Numbered from the stretch's first letter, positions 44,675 to 53,394 are shown. The stretch: 64,000 nucleotides of DNA from Peptoniphilus catoniae (GCF_901447155.2 NZ_LR588413.1:124001-188000); one strand, 5' to 3'. The notes: generated by a model not told the origin, from the sequence alone. Program-made: numbers and translations.

Positions 44675-45877
44675 ATGTTGACATCTCTATCAATTATATT
44701 TCTTGTGGGATTATCGATGGCGGCAATTTGTGAAAAATTTTGTTTGCCAAGAATCATAGGAATGCTTTTTACAGGTATTGTTTTAGGGCCTTATGTTTTA
44801 AATCTTCTTGATCCAACTATACTTAATATTTCATCAGAACTTAGACAAATTGCACTCATTATTATTTTAATTAAGGCTGGACTGTCTCTAGACTTATCGG
44901 ACTTAAGAAAAGTTGGAAAGCCTGCAGTTCTTATGTCCTTTTTACCTGCAAGTTTTGAAATACTCACCTATGTTTTCTTTGCGCCCATATTATTAAAAGT
45001 AACTTATATTGAAGCTGCGATTATGGGTGCAGTTCTCTCAGCTGTTTCTCCTGCTGTCGTTATACCTAAAATGATTCAATTAATGGATCAAAAATATGGA
45101 ACTTCCAAAAGTATTCCACAGCTTATTATGGCAGCTGCATCATGTGATGATATCTTTGTAATTGTATTATTTTCGACTTTTCTCGACATGACAAAAGGAG
45201 GAGATATAAATATAAAATCTTTTTATAATATACCTTTATCTATTATAATAGGCATTATCATAGGAGCTATAGTAGGTTATGGTCTTAGCGTATTCTTCGA
45301 AACCGCCTATGCAAATAAACATTTCATTAGAAATAGTATGAAGACAATTATTGTTTTAGCTACCGCTTTTCTTTTAATATCAATTGAAAGCTGGATTAGG
45401 CCTTATCTTCCAATGTCTGGAATTATTGCTTTAGTAAGTATGGCATCTATGATTAAAATTAAAGGTAATAATTTTGTTTCTATGAGGCTATCTGAAAAGT
45501 TTGGCAAATTGTGGGTGGCAGCTGAAGTAATTTTATTTGTGCTTGTAGGTGCTTCGGTGAATATTAATTACACTTTAAATGCAGGATTTACAAGCATAGG
45601 AATTATTTTTATTGCTCTTATATTCAGAGCATTTGGTGTAATGGTATGCCTTATAAAAACACAACTTACCAATAAAGAACGTCTCTTCTGTGTCATTGCT
45701 TATTTACCTAAGGCTACAGTTCAAGCTGCTATTGGATCCATCCCTCTTTCAATGGGTTTATCTTGCGGCCAAATTGTTCTTTCTGTATCTGTCCTTGGAA
45801 TTATAATTACTGCTCCTTTAGGTGCTTTAGGTATAGATTTAACTTATAAAAAACTATTGTCATTAGAAAACCAATAA
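44675..45877 (+). CDS. Cation:proton antiporter under fluoride control
   Basis: 400-residue membrane protein of the monovalent cation/proton antiporter (Na+/H+ exchanger-like) superfamily with about 11-13 helices. AVLSAVSPAVVIPKM (about 119-133) and AAASCDDIFVIVLF (154-167) match the two crossing-helix regions; the adjacent aspartates D158-D159 resemble the ion-binding pair of CPA2 antiporters. GGAGGG precedes the ATG. The riboswitch implies a part in fluoride resistance, as reported for some antiporters linked to this RNA; whether it moves fluoride, Na+ or K+ cannot be told. No crcB/fluc gene is in the window. Confidence 0.88.
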   Translation: MLTSLSIIFLVGLSMAAICEKFCLPRIIGMLFTGIVLGPYVLNLLDPTILNISSELRQIALIIILIKAGLSLDLSDLRKVGKPAVLMSFLPASFEILTYVFFAPILLKVTYIEAAIMGAVLSAVSPAVVIPKMIQLMDQKYGTSKSIPQLIMAAASCDDIFVIVLFSTFLDMTKGGDINIKSFYNIPLSIIIGIIIGAIVGYGLSVFFETAYANKHFIRNSMKTIIVLATAFLLISIESWIRPYLPMSGIIALVSMASMIKIKGNNFVSMRLSEKFGKLWVAAEVILFVLVGASVNINYTLNAGFTSIGIIFIALIFRAFGVMVCLIKTQLTNKERLFCVIAYLPKATVQAAIGSIPLSMGLSCGQIVLSVSVLGIIITAPLGALGIDLTYKKLLSLENQ

Positions 45878-45910
45878 ACTATCAAATGATAATTTTTAAA
45901 ATTAAAAATA

Positions 45911-45939
45911 AAAAAATAAAGGCTTAGCCTTTATTTTTT
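45911..45939. terminator. Bidirectional terminator between the antiporter and kinase genes
   Basis: Perfect 13-bp stem AAAAAATAAAGGC/GCCTTTATTTTTT with a TTA loop; A/T tracts on both strands serve the two convergent genes. It overlaps the end of the minus-strand kinase gene. Confidence 0.85.
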
Positions 45940-46803
45940 TATTTCAAACTGAATTATAAATTTTTTACTCTTTACCTCTATTGAGCAATTATATTCCAAC
46001 TTATCCATTGCAGCATTAACTATACTAAGTCCAAGTCCTGTGGAGCTTTGTCGTGATGTATCTATTACTCTCATTTTTTCAAAAAGATAAGAATAATCTC
46101 CATCTTCTAAGCTTGTTTTATTTATAAATTCAATCCTTATACTTGATCCTATGTCTTTTATTAATATTTTGTTTTCTCCAAGAGAGTACTTAACCATATT
46201 ATCCATAATATTGTGAACAGCTACCGATAAAAGTTCCTTAGATGTAACTATTTCATAAAACTCTATATTTTTCTCAATATCTATACTTTCATTTTTACTT
46301 TTTATAAGATCATAGTAATCAAAAACTATAGATACTATAAAATCAACAAGGTTAATCTTATTGACTTCTTTAATATCGTAGTTGGAAATTATAGAATATT
46401 CATAAAACTTCTCAATAATCTCTTTTATATATGAGCTTCTATTTATTACTATATCAAGATACTCTTTAGAATTTTCATCCTCTGGTTTTATTAAACTTAA
46501 GTACCCTATAATTGAAGTAAGAGGTGTTCTTAAATCATGGGATAAATTAGCAAGAAGTTCCCTATATGAAATTTCCTGCCTTTTATTTTCATTAATTAAA
46601 GAGTTATTTTCAACTAAAAGATTATTGAACTTTTCTAATATAAACCTATAGTTTTTAGGGATGTTTAAATAGGATTCAGATAAGTCCTTGTATTTTACTT
46701 TATAGTCCAAAAATTTTTCTAACTCTTTTAAAGCTTTTTTTGACTTATAACTTTTGTATAAGATAAAAATTACAAGTCCCAATATGATAAAACTACTAAT
46801 CAA
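45931..46803 (-). CDS. Sensor histidine kinase linked to an ABC exporter
   Basis: 290 residues with one N-terminal transmembrane helix (1-17) and almost no extracellular part, then a short linker, the HisKA domain with LLANLSHDLRTPLTS (phospho-acceptor H89), and an ATPase domain ending in TGLGLSIVNAAMDKL. Intramembrane-sensing kinases with this shape often take their signal from a partner ABC transporter, and here the gene overlaps the permease gene (TTG start at 46803, GGAG upstream). No response regulator is in the operon; the nearest unpaired one is at 49776-50453. Confidence 0.87.
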   Translation of the reverse strand: MISSFIILGLVIFILYKSYKSKKALKELEKFLDYKVKYKDLSESYLNIPKNYRFILEKFNNLLVENNSLINENKRQEISYRELLANLSHDLRTPLTSIIGYLSLIKPEDENSKEYLDIVINRSSYIKEIIEKFYEYSIISNYDIKEVNKINLVDFIVSIVFDYYDLIKSKNESIDIEKNIEFYEIVTSKELLSVAVHNIMDNMVKYSLGENKILIKDIGSSIRIEFINKTSLEDGDYSYLFEKMRVIDTSRQSSTGLGLSIVNAAMDKLEYNCSIEVKSKKFIIQFEIKK

Positions 46804-47665
46804 TATTTCTCCTTTTAAATATAATCAAATTCAATCCAATTGCCATTACTAGTATAATAACACTTACTACAAGTCCTGGAATAAGATTTGAGTAATCTGT
46901 TGGACCTATATTTGAAAGATTAATATTTTTTCCTATACCTCCAAGTAAAGAATTCATGGCCTCTTCTGATGAGGATAGCTTGTAAATAACTTCTTTAAAA
47001 AATTTACCTGAAATTTTTTCTGCAGTTTTTATAGGCATTAAGTTCATAAGTTTTTCTATTTTGCCTATATTTAAAAAGTTATTTAATTTCAAAAGTATAC
47101 CGGGAACTACAAGGTTTAAAGATAGCCCTAATATTGTGGCTAAGCTTTCATTTTTCATATTTAAAAAAACAAGGTGTATCACTGAAATAATGGCACATAT
47201 AGGTAAAATCATAAGTCCCATATATTTAAGAAAAATTTTTATTAAAATAAACTTATAATCAATAAACCCATAAATTATTTTTGAGCATATAAAATGAACT
47301 GTAAGCATAAATATAGCAAATATTAAGCATAAAGTAACTGCTCCTAAAAACTTTGATATTATTATATTTTCTCTTGATATGCCAGCTTCAATAGGCCTTT
47401 TGTATCCTCCCTCCTTTTCTTCATCTGATAAGTTAAGAGTAGATAATCCTGCTGAAAGCCAAGAGGATGAGGCGATTACTATTTGTAAACTTGCAAAGGT
47501 AATAATTAAATAATTATAGCCTTCATTAATTGAGTTTAAAGCATTTTTATTCGCAAAAATTATGCCTAAATGACATGCAAGTACTATTAAGGAAAAAACC
47601 AAAAAAGTGCCTAATGTACTTCTCCTTTTTAAAGCTCTTTTCAAATCTATTTTAAAGTATCTCAT
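46796..47665 (-). CDS. ABC transporter permease (ABC-2 type)
   Basis: 289 residues, about six transmembrane helices, with the first at about 17-38 and the last at about 265-285; the layout is that of ABC-2 permeases of bacitracin or lantibiotic immunity type. The ATG follows GGAGGG and overlaps the ATPase gene by 14 bases; the end overlaps the kinase gene by 8. Substrate unknown; an antimicrobial-peptide or envelope-stress role is inferred from the operon. Confidence 0.82.
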   Translation of the reverse strand: MRYFKIDLKRALKRRSTLGTFLVFSLIVLACHLGIIFANKNALNSINEGYNYLIITFASLQIVIASSSWLSAGLSTLNLSDEEKEGGYKRPIEAGISRENIIISKFLGAVTLCLIFAIFMLTVHFICSKIIYGFIDYKFILIKIFLKYMGLMILPICAIISVIHLVFLNMKNESLATILGLSLNLVVPGILLKLNNFLNIGKIEKLMNLMPIKTAEKISGKFFKEVIYKLSSSEEAMNSLLGGIGKNINLSNIGPTDYSNLIPGLVVSVIILVMAIGLNLIIFKRRNID

Positions 47666-48569
47666 TTTTTCCCTCCACCAAGTTTATATAATAGTTTTCA
47701 AGATTAAACTTCTCATCAGATATTGACTTAAGAAAAATATTTTCTTTTGCAAGTATTTTTTGCAAATCTTGGCTGTTAAAGTTTTCGAATACTTTTATTT
47801 CATTTTCGGGATATACTCTATATTCTTTTATATTAAAATTTCTCTCAAGTATATTTACTACTTTTTCCAAATCCTTATCAAGAGTTATTATGTCAATATA
47901 GTTTCTGCTTTTTGAGTCTATTTCCTCTTTGTTTATTTCTTCAATAACTTGTCCCTTCTTTATAAAGCCGAATTTTGTTGCTATCATGGACAGTTCTGAT
48001 AATATATGAGAAGAAATAACTATTGTTGTATTCCACTCTCTATTTATCTTTAAAAGCAATCTTCTTAAATCTATTATTCCTTCGGGGTCAAGACCGTTAA
48101 TTGGTTCATCTAAAATTAAAATCTTAGGTTTTCCCATAAATGCTGCTATTAATCCCAACCTCATAACCATACCTGTTGAATAGGATTTTACTTTCTTATT
48201 CAGATTATCTTCCATTTTAAATTCTTTTATTAAAGGGTCATTTGAATTGTAGGAAAAACCCCTTAACTCAGCTATTCTTTTTAGGTTTTTTTCTCCGCTA
48301 AGATAGGAATAAAATGCAGGCTTCTCTATTAAAAAGCCTATAGTTGATTTTTTATTTTTAATTTGATTTAAGGGTATATCAAAAACTTTAACTTCACCAG
48401 AATCTTCTATAATATGGCCGGCCAATATCTTTAAAATAGTAGATTTACCTGCTCCATTAGGCCCAACAAGACCATAAATATCTTTGCTGTCTATATTAAG
48501 ATTTATATTATTTAAAGCTTTTGTATTTCCAAAGTTTTTAGAAATATTTTTATATTCTATAGCTTTCAA
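47652..48569 (-). CDS. ABC transporter ATP-binding protein (BcrA-like)
   Basis: 305-residue ATPase with Walker A GPNGAGKST (about 37-45), the BcrA-type signature YSTGMVMRLGL in place of LSGGQ (about 129), Walker B ILILDEPINGLDPEG (about 152), and the switch His in ISSH. The C-terminal 90 residues are an extra domain usual in this subfamily. TTG start at 48569 after GGAG. It is first in a three-gene operon (ATPase-permease-kinase) preceded by three phased direct repeats. Confidence 0.88.
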   Translation of the reverse strand: MKAIEYKNISKNFGNTKALNNINLNIDSKDIYGLVGPNGAGKSTILKILAGHIIEDSGEVKVFDIPLNQIKNKKSTIGFLIEKPAFYSYLSGEKNLKRIAELRGFSYNSNDPLIKEFKMEDNLNKKVKSYSTGMVMRLGLIAAFMGKPKILILDEPINGLDPEGIIDLRRLLLKINREWNTTIVISSHILSELSMIATKFGFIKKGQVIEEINKEEIDSKSRNYIDIITLDKDLEKVVNILERNFNIKEYRVYPENEIKVFENFNSQDLQKILAKENIFLKSISDEKFNLENYYINLVEGKNEIL

Positions 48570-48615
48570 CTTATCATCTCCTTATGAGTATTATTGCAAA
48601 TTCTTATATGGTTTT

Positions 48616-48644
48616 TCTAAATAGAATCTAAATATTTTCTAAAT
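48616..48644. promoter_or_regulatory. Three 11-bp-phased direct repeats upstream of the ABC-kinase operon
   Basis: TCTAAAT (ATTTAGA on the minus strand) occurs at 48616-48622, 48627-48633 and 48638-48644, each exactly 11 bases apart. They overlap or abut the likely -35 region, with a TATAAG -10 candidate 17 bases on. The spacing is what OmpR-family response regulators bind. Confidence 0.55.
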
Positions 48645-48650
48645 TTTTGC

Positions 48651-48684
48651 ATAAAAAAGCACCGGTTTATTTAGCCGGCGCTTT
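48651..48684 (-). terminator. Terminator after the GcvT-like gene
   Basis: Minus strand AAGCGCCGG, 9-base loop, CCGGTGCTT and TTTTT; one G-U pair makes it specific for the minus strand. It separates the GcvT-like gene from the ABC-kinase operon. Confidence 0.85.
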
Positions 48685-48694
48685 AATTTAGATT

Positions 48695-49708
48695 TTAAGC
48701 TCTTACCCTTGAATTGCTTTTATCATAAAACATTCTCTCACAAAGGCTAGCATCAATTTCTCCAGAAGAAGTTTTAATTTTTACTTTATCCCCGATTTTT
48801 GCTCTTTCGGTATTAATTAAAGCATATCCTATACCTTTTTCTACTGTAAATCCATAGGTGTACTTTGTAACCCTGCCAACACACTCACCGTCAATTAAAA
48901 GCTCGTTACCGGCCTCTACTCCTGCATCTTCCATTTCTACAGTAAATCCTACAAGATCTCTTTTAATTCCTTCTTTTTTTGCCCTTAAAAGAGCATCTTT
49001 TCCTATAAAATCACTATTCCAGTCAATTGTCCATCCGTAGCCAACTTCCATAGGGTTGCATCCTTTTAAGTCACTCATGAGAACGTATCCCTTTTCTCCA
49101 GGAAGACTGTTAATAATTACATCAGATGTAATATTCATAAGGTTAAATTTTTTTCCACAGTTTACAAGCTCTTTTTCAAGAAGATCTTTCTTTTCTGTAG
49201 GAACGTAAATTTCATATCCAAGCTCTCCTGTAAAACCTGCTCTTGCAACTTCAATATCAAGATCTCCAACTGTATTGTCTTCAATCGTAAAGAATTGCAA
49301 ATCGTCAATATTATCATCTACAAGACTGTTGATAAGGTCCTTTGATTTAGGTCCTTGGACTGCAAACATAGTAAGCTTTGATGTAATATCCTCGTAAGTT
49401 ACATCTTCATTTGTCTTATGCTTATCAAACCACTCTATCATTTCTTTAATATAAAGAGTTGAAACTACATATCTTTCCTCTTCAACATAAAAAACTATAA
49501 CATCATCGATAATATGACCTTCTTCATTAAGCATAGTTGTATAAGTAGCCTGTCCCAAACCAAGTTTTGAAATAGCGTTTACAAACATTTTGTCTAAAAA
49601 CTTTCCGGCATCAGGTCCGGTAACATTTAAAAGTTGGTGGGTAAAATCATAATATCCAACATTTTCTCTAACAGCTTTGTGTTCCTTCATTAAAATTTCT
49701 CTTTTCAT
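48695..49708 (-). CDS. GcvT-like aminomethyltransferase family protein
   Basis: 337 residues of the folate-binding GcvT fold: N-terminal region HKAVRENVGYYDFTHQLLNV, the folate-site segment ARAGFTGELGYEIY (about 160-173), and a C-terminal barrel with GRVTKYTYGFTVEKGIGYALI. Genuine glycine-cleavage T protein would need GcvH, GcvP and lipoate genes, none of which is near. The Arg-Ala-Gly-(Phe/Tyr)-Thr-Gly-Glu motif is intact, so folate binding is likely. It may be a tetrahydrofolate-dependent demethylase or a stand-alone T protein. GAGGTGG precedes the ATG; the unit is monocistronic. Confidence 0.78.
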   Translation of the reverse strand: MKREILMKEHKAVRENVGYYDFTHQLLNVTGPDAGKFLDKMFVNAISKLGLGQATYTTMLNEEGHIIDDVIVFYVEEERYVVSTLYIKEMIEWFDKHKTNEDVTYEDITSKLTMFAVQGPKSKDLINSLVDDNIDDLQFFTIEDNTVGDLDIEVARAGFTGELGYEIYVPTEKKDLLEKELVNCGKKFNLMNITSDVIINSLPGEKGYVLMSDLKGCNPMEVGYGWTIDWNSDFIGKDALLRAKKEGIKRDLVGFTVEMEDAGVEAGNELLIDGECVGRVTKYTYGFTVEKGIGYALINTERAKIGDKVKIKTSSGEIDASLCERMFYDKSNSRVRA

Positions 49709-49775
49709 ATTACCACCTCATTTATATAGACAACATTCCTCTTTGTTACTTATACCCAATATTTATTAAAATAGC

Positions 49776-50453
49776 TTATTTTATCCTGTAGCCCATACCC
49801 CAAATAGTTTCTATGTAGTCCCTGTCTGTAAATTTTTTTATCTTGTTTCTAATATTTGAAATATGTGAGTTAACTGTATCTGCAGCATAAATATATTCAT
49901 CATCCCAAACTGAAGTGTATAAATTTTCTTTTGAGAAAATTTTATTAGGATTTTCCATTAAAGTTTTTAAAATTTTAAACTCAATTGACGTGAGCTTCAA
50001 AACTTTATCGTCTATACTTGCTGTCATATTTTCAGTGTCAATTTTTAAATTTTCTTTTTCTAATGTGTATGATTTTTTATTTTTATCTTTAGATTTTTTA
50101 TATCTTCTAATTGTAGCTTCAACTTGTGCTATTACTTCCTTGTTATCAAAAGGCTTTGCAATAAAGGCATCAGCACCTAAATTTAATACGTTAACCTTTG
50201 TATCTACGGAAATTTTTGCAGATATGACTATTATGGGAGCATCGTTTTTATCTCTAACTTCCCTTATAAACTCTTCACCTGTCATATTAGGAAGAATTAA
50301 ATCCAAAAGTATTAAATCGTAAGAATTGATTTTAAGCTCAAGAAGTCCCTCTCTAGCTGTATAGGCACTGTCAACTTTATATTTATTATTTAATATATTT
50401 ACAAGAAGTCTATTAATATCTGTGTCATCTTCAATAACTAAAATTCTTTCCAT
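49776..50453 (-). CDS. OmpR-family response regulator
   Basis: 225 residues: receiver domain with acidic pocket EDD (8-10), phospho-acceptor D51 in LILLDLILPN and the conserved K near 101, then a winged-helix DNA-binding domain (about 130-225, YAADTVNSHISNIRNKI). The ATG at 50453 follows GGTGAT; the longer frame has no ribosome-binding site. It is a single-gene unit after the terminator of the larger kinase gene, and no kinase is in its transcript. The kinase at 45931-46803, which lacks a regulator, is the likeliest partner. Confidence 0.9.
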   Translation of the reverse strand: MERILVIEDDTDINRLLVNILNNKYKVDSAYTAREGLLELKINSYDLILLDLILPNMTGEEFIREVRDKNDAPIIVISAKISVDTKVNVLNLGADAFIAKPFDNKEVIAQVEATIRRYKKSKDKNKKSYTLEKENLKIDTENMTASIDDKVLKLTSIEFKILKTLMENPNKIFSKENLYTSVWDDEYIYAADTVNSHISNIRNKIKKFTDRDYIETIWGMGYRIK

Positions 50454-50491
50454 ATAATCACCATTTCGATTATATCTAATTAACAAAATAT

Positions 50492-50516
50492 AAAAAAGCC
50501 CCCTAAGGGACTTTTT
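50492..50516 (-). terminator. Terminator after the 717-residue kinase gene
   Basis: Minus strand AAAAGTCCC-TTA-GGGGGCTTTT with one G-U pair and a following T-tract. It isolates the downstream response regulator gene. Confidence 0.8.
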
Positions 50517-50531
50517 AAATTAAAACTTTAA

Positions 50532-52685
50532 TTATAAGATTTTATTCTCTTCAGATTTATTAAATTTTATTTTCGTTTTAAACAGGTCTCCATCTACTTC
50601 AAGAAAGAATTTTCCACCTTGAGCACTTATAAGAGTGCTTGCTATAGAAAGGCCAAGACCTGATCCTTGAGTATTTCTTGAGCTGTCTCCCCTAGTGAAT
50701 CTTTCTATAAGTTCTTCCGGAGATATATTAAGTTGATACTTAGATATATTTTTAATTGTAAGATCAATATCCTTATCAACCTTTAAATCTATATATACTC
50801 TTGTATTATCCAAGGCATACTTTTCTATATTTGAAAATAGATTATCTAAAACCCTTGATGTTTTAGTTCCATCTAAATTTACAATTACAGGGTTTTCCGG
50901 AAGGCTTACTAAAAGCTCCAGACCTTTTTCCTCAAGCTTATCTTCCCACTCTCCTACTACTTGGCTTACTAAAGATTTTAAATCCAAATTCTCATATTCA
51001 AGTTCAATATTATTACTTGCGGCTTTTGATATTTCAAAAAGGTCTTCAATTATGTCTTTTAGCTTGTGAGATTTTTCATTTATTATCTGTGCATAATCCT
51101 TTATGTCCTTAGAATCCGTATTTTCATCTGTTATAAGCTCTGAATAGTTAATTATAGACGTTAATGGAGTTTTTAAATCGTGAGATACATTTGTTATAAG
51201 CTCAGTCTTTAATCTTTCAGATTTAACGGCATTTTCAACTGCAAGATTTAAGTTTTTGGATATGGTATTAACATTATCTCTTATAGCCGGAAATTTATTA
51301 CTTTCGCTGATTTTGTAAGTATAATCTCCTCCGGACATATTTTCTGTAACTTTTCTAATTTCTTCTATACTGAAAAGATGATTTCTAAAGTATATGAAGA
51401 TAGCCGCTACAAGACAAACCCATAAAATAAATACTACAGTTGATAGATATGGATATACTACAACTAAACAAGCTACAAGTCCTAATGCTATAAAACCTGC
51501 AATTATTAAGTAGTATTTTCTCATATAGCTGCTGTCAAAAGCTTCATTATTTACACTTAAATTTGAAGCTTTTTCCATGAAAAGATTTTTAATTCCCTTT
51601 AAGATTCTATAGGTTATTGAATTTTTAATAACTTTTGAATTAAATCCTTCATTATAAATGGACTTAATTGCATAGACAAAATAAATTACTGCAATAGAAC
51701 CTGTTACCATTAGTAAAAACATAGATGCATAGCTGATTATATATCTATAATCCATAAATTCATCTATATAAATTAATTGTGTCCATGCTGTAAAAACAGC
51801 TGCCCAAGCTCCTATAGCTAAAAAAACAATTCCCAAAGGATATTTTATTATTCCCTTATAAAATCCTACCTCGCCTGCCCTTTCATAATCACTTGCTGCA
51901 GCAAAAATAAATATTAAAGCCAAGCCTATTAATCCTGCAATCACCATTTTACTAATATAATTTTGCATAAAATCATACTCAATTACAGCTTGTTTTATAA
52001 ACCTTGCTTCGGGATCAAAGGAATAGGCAAAATTTAATTTTTTGATTCCTGTAGTTTGCTGATCAATTTCTCTATAAGCGCTTTTTAAAGATCTGGAAAA
52101 TTGATTGGCAATATTTTCTGCAAATTCATTTTGAGGTATATCTGTCTGGGTTATACTTATATTTCCATCTTCGTAAAATCCCCTAAAGGTTATGTTTCCA
52201 CTTGGAAAGTCTACACTTTGAGGATCCGAATTGCCGAATCTGCCGCCATTACTTAAATAACCTATTTTGTATACAGGTTCTTCAATTGATTTTATGTTAG
52301 AATCTTCTCTTATGTTTTTATCTTTTTCTCCGTCCTCATAGTCCTCTAAGGGCCTATAGGTGTATTCTCCGTCAGCATCCCTTGTAACTACACTTGTGGG
52401 ATACTTTTCTCTATACTCTTTTGTAAATGGATAATTTGTAATTTTAAAAGATCTTACGCAATATTTAAATTCTCCAGACTGTGCCAAAATGTCATCATCA
52501 TATAAAGATGATGATACCTTTGAATAAAAGGTATCTGCAAGACCTGCAGCCTGCCTATAAGTATCAGTTTCCTCAATAGAAATATTTAAATACAGGTATA
52601 TTATAATAGATAAAAGAGATATTCCTAAAATAAATCCCCATATACCTAAATTACTATATCTTATGCTTTTTTTATTTTTTTCCAT
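50532..52685 (-). CDS. Large sensor histidine kinase with extracellular and multi-helix domains
   Basis: 717 residues. One transmembrane helix (13-34), a roughly 210-residue extracellular domain, five more hydrophobic helices (about 247-265, 282-302, 316-342, 390-410, 413-432), a HAMP-like linker, HisKA with NVSHDLKTPLTSI (His near 502), and a complete ATPase domain with TQGSGLGLSIASTLI. The combination of a large outside domain with a six-helix membrane part is unusual compared with ordinary two-helix kinases. GGAGGA precedes the ATG. It directly follows its regulator gene (1-base gap). The signal is unknown. Confidence 0.88.
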   Translation of the reverse strand: MEKNKKSIRYSNLGIWGFILGISLLSIIIYLYLNISIEETDTYRQAAGLADTFYSKVSSSLYDDDILAQSGEFKYCVRSFKITNYPFTKEYREKYPTSVVTRDADGEYTYRPLEDYEDGEKDKNIREDSNIKSIEEPVYKIGYLSNGGRFGNSDPQSVDFPSGNITFRGFYEDGNISITQTDIPQNEFAENIANQFSRSLKSAYREIDQQTTGIKKLNFAYSFDPEARFIKQAVIEYDFMQNYISKMVIAGLIGLALIFIFAAASDYERAGEVGFYKGIIKYPLGIVFLAIGAWAAVFTAWTQLIYIDEFMDYRYIISYASMFLLMVTGSIAVIYFVYAIKSIYNEGFNSKVIKNSITYRILKGIKNLFMEKASNLSVNNEAFDSSYMRKYYLIIAGFIALGLVACLVVVYPYLSTVVFILWVCLVAAIFIYFRNHLFSIEEIRKVTENMSGGDYTYKISESNKFPAIRDNVNTISKNLNLAVENAVKSERLKTELITNVSHDLKTPLTSIINYSELITDENTDSKDIKDYAQIINEKSHKLKDIIEDLFEISKAASNNIELEYENLDLKSLVSQVVGEWEDKLEEKGLELLVSLPENPVIVNLDGTKTSRVLDNLFSNIEKYALDNTRVYIDLKVDKDIDLTIKNISKYQLNISPEELIERFTRGDSSRNTQGSGLGLSIASTLISAQGGKFFLEVDGDLFKTKIKFNKSEENKIL

Positions 52686-52686
52686 G

Positions 52687-53394
52687 CTAACTCCTCCTGT
52701 GGGGATCTACAAACTTATAGCCAAGACCCCAGGCAACTTTTAAATACATAGGTCTCTTTGGATCAATTTCAATTTTTTCTCTTATTCTTCTTATATGAAC
52801 TGTAACTGTTTTTGCTTCAATAGCAGGTTCATTCCACACCAACTCGTAAATTTCTTCAATAGAAAAAACTCTGTTAGTATTTTTCATAAGAAGCTCCAAG
52901 ATTTTATATTCAATAGATGTTAACTTAACTTCCTTTTTGTCTACAAAAACTGTTTTTTCAAAGGTATTAAGTTTAATATTGCCGATTTCTATATACTTCT
53001 TGTCTTCACTACCAGATTTTTGATAATCATATAGTCTTCTTATATTTGAATTTACTCTGGCCATTAGCTCTAAGGGATTAAAAGGCTTAGTAATATAGTC
53101 ATCAGCTCCTATATTTAAACCTATCACCTTATCATAATCTTCCGATTTTGCTGATAAAATAATTATCGGAACATAGCTTTCCTCTCTAAGTTTAACTATT
53201 GCTGCCTCTCCACTTAATTTCGGCATCATAAGATCCATAATAATAAGATCTACCTTATTGTTCTTAAATTTTTCTATAGCATCTTCTCCATCTTCTGAAT
53301 ATATAACATTATAATTTGAATTTTGTAAATATATTCCTATAGACTCTCTTATCGCCTTATCATCTTCTGCTACAAGCACTGTATATTTTTCCAT
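52687..53394 (-). CDS. OmpR-family response regulator paired with the large kinase
   Basis: 235 residues: receiver with AEDD (9-12), phospho-acceptor D54 in LIIMDLMMPK and KPF near 105, then a winged-helix domain (about 135-230, EAKTVTVHIRRIREKI). The ATG at 53394 follows GGAGG. It is transcribed first, then the 717-residue kinase. Two TATTAA copies 11 bases apart (53449 and 53460) lie in its upstream region and might be a binding site. Confidence 0.93.
   Translation of the reverse strand: MEKYTVLVAEDDKAIRESIGIYLQNSNYNVIYSEDGEDAIEKFKNNKVDLIIMDLMMPKLSGEAAIVKLREESYVPIIILSAKSEDYDKVIGLNIGADDYITKPFNPLELMARVNSNIRRLYDYQKSGSEDKKYIEIGNIKLNTFEKTVFVDKKEVKLTSIEYKILELLMKNTNRVFSIEEIYELVWNEPAIEAKTVTVHIRRIREKIEIDPKRPMYLKVAWGLGYKFVDPHRRS

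Noticed and set aside
49709-49775. Possible glycine riboswitch before the GcvT-like gene
   Set aside because: The interval is only 67 bases and shows none of the conserved glycine aptamer core.
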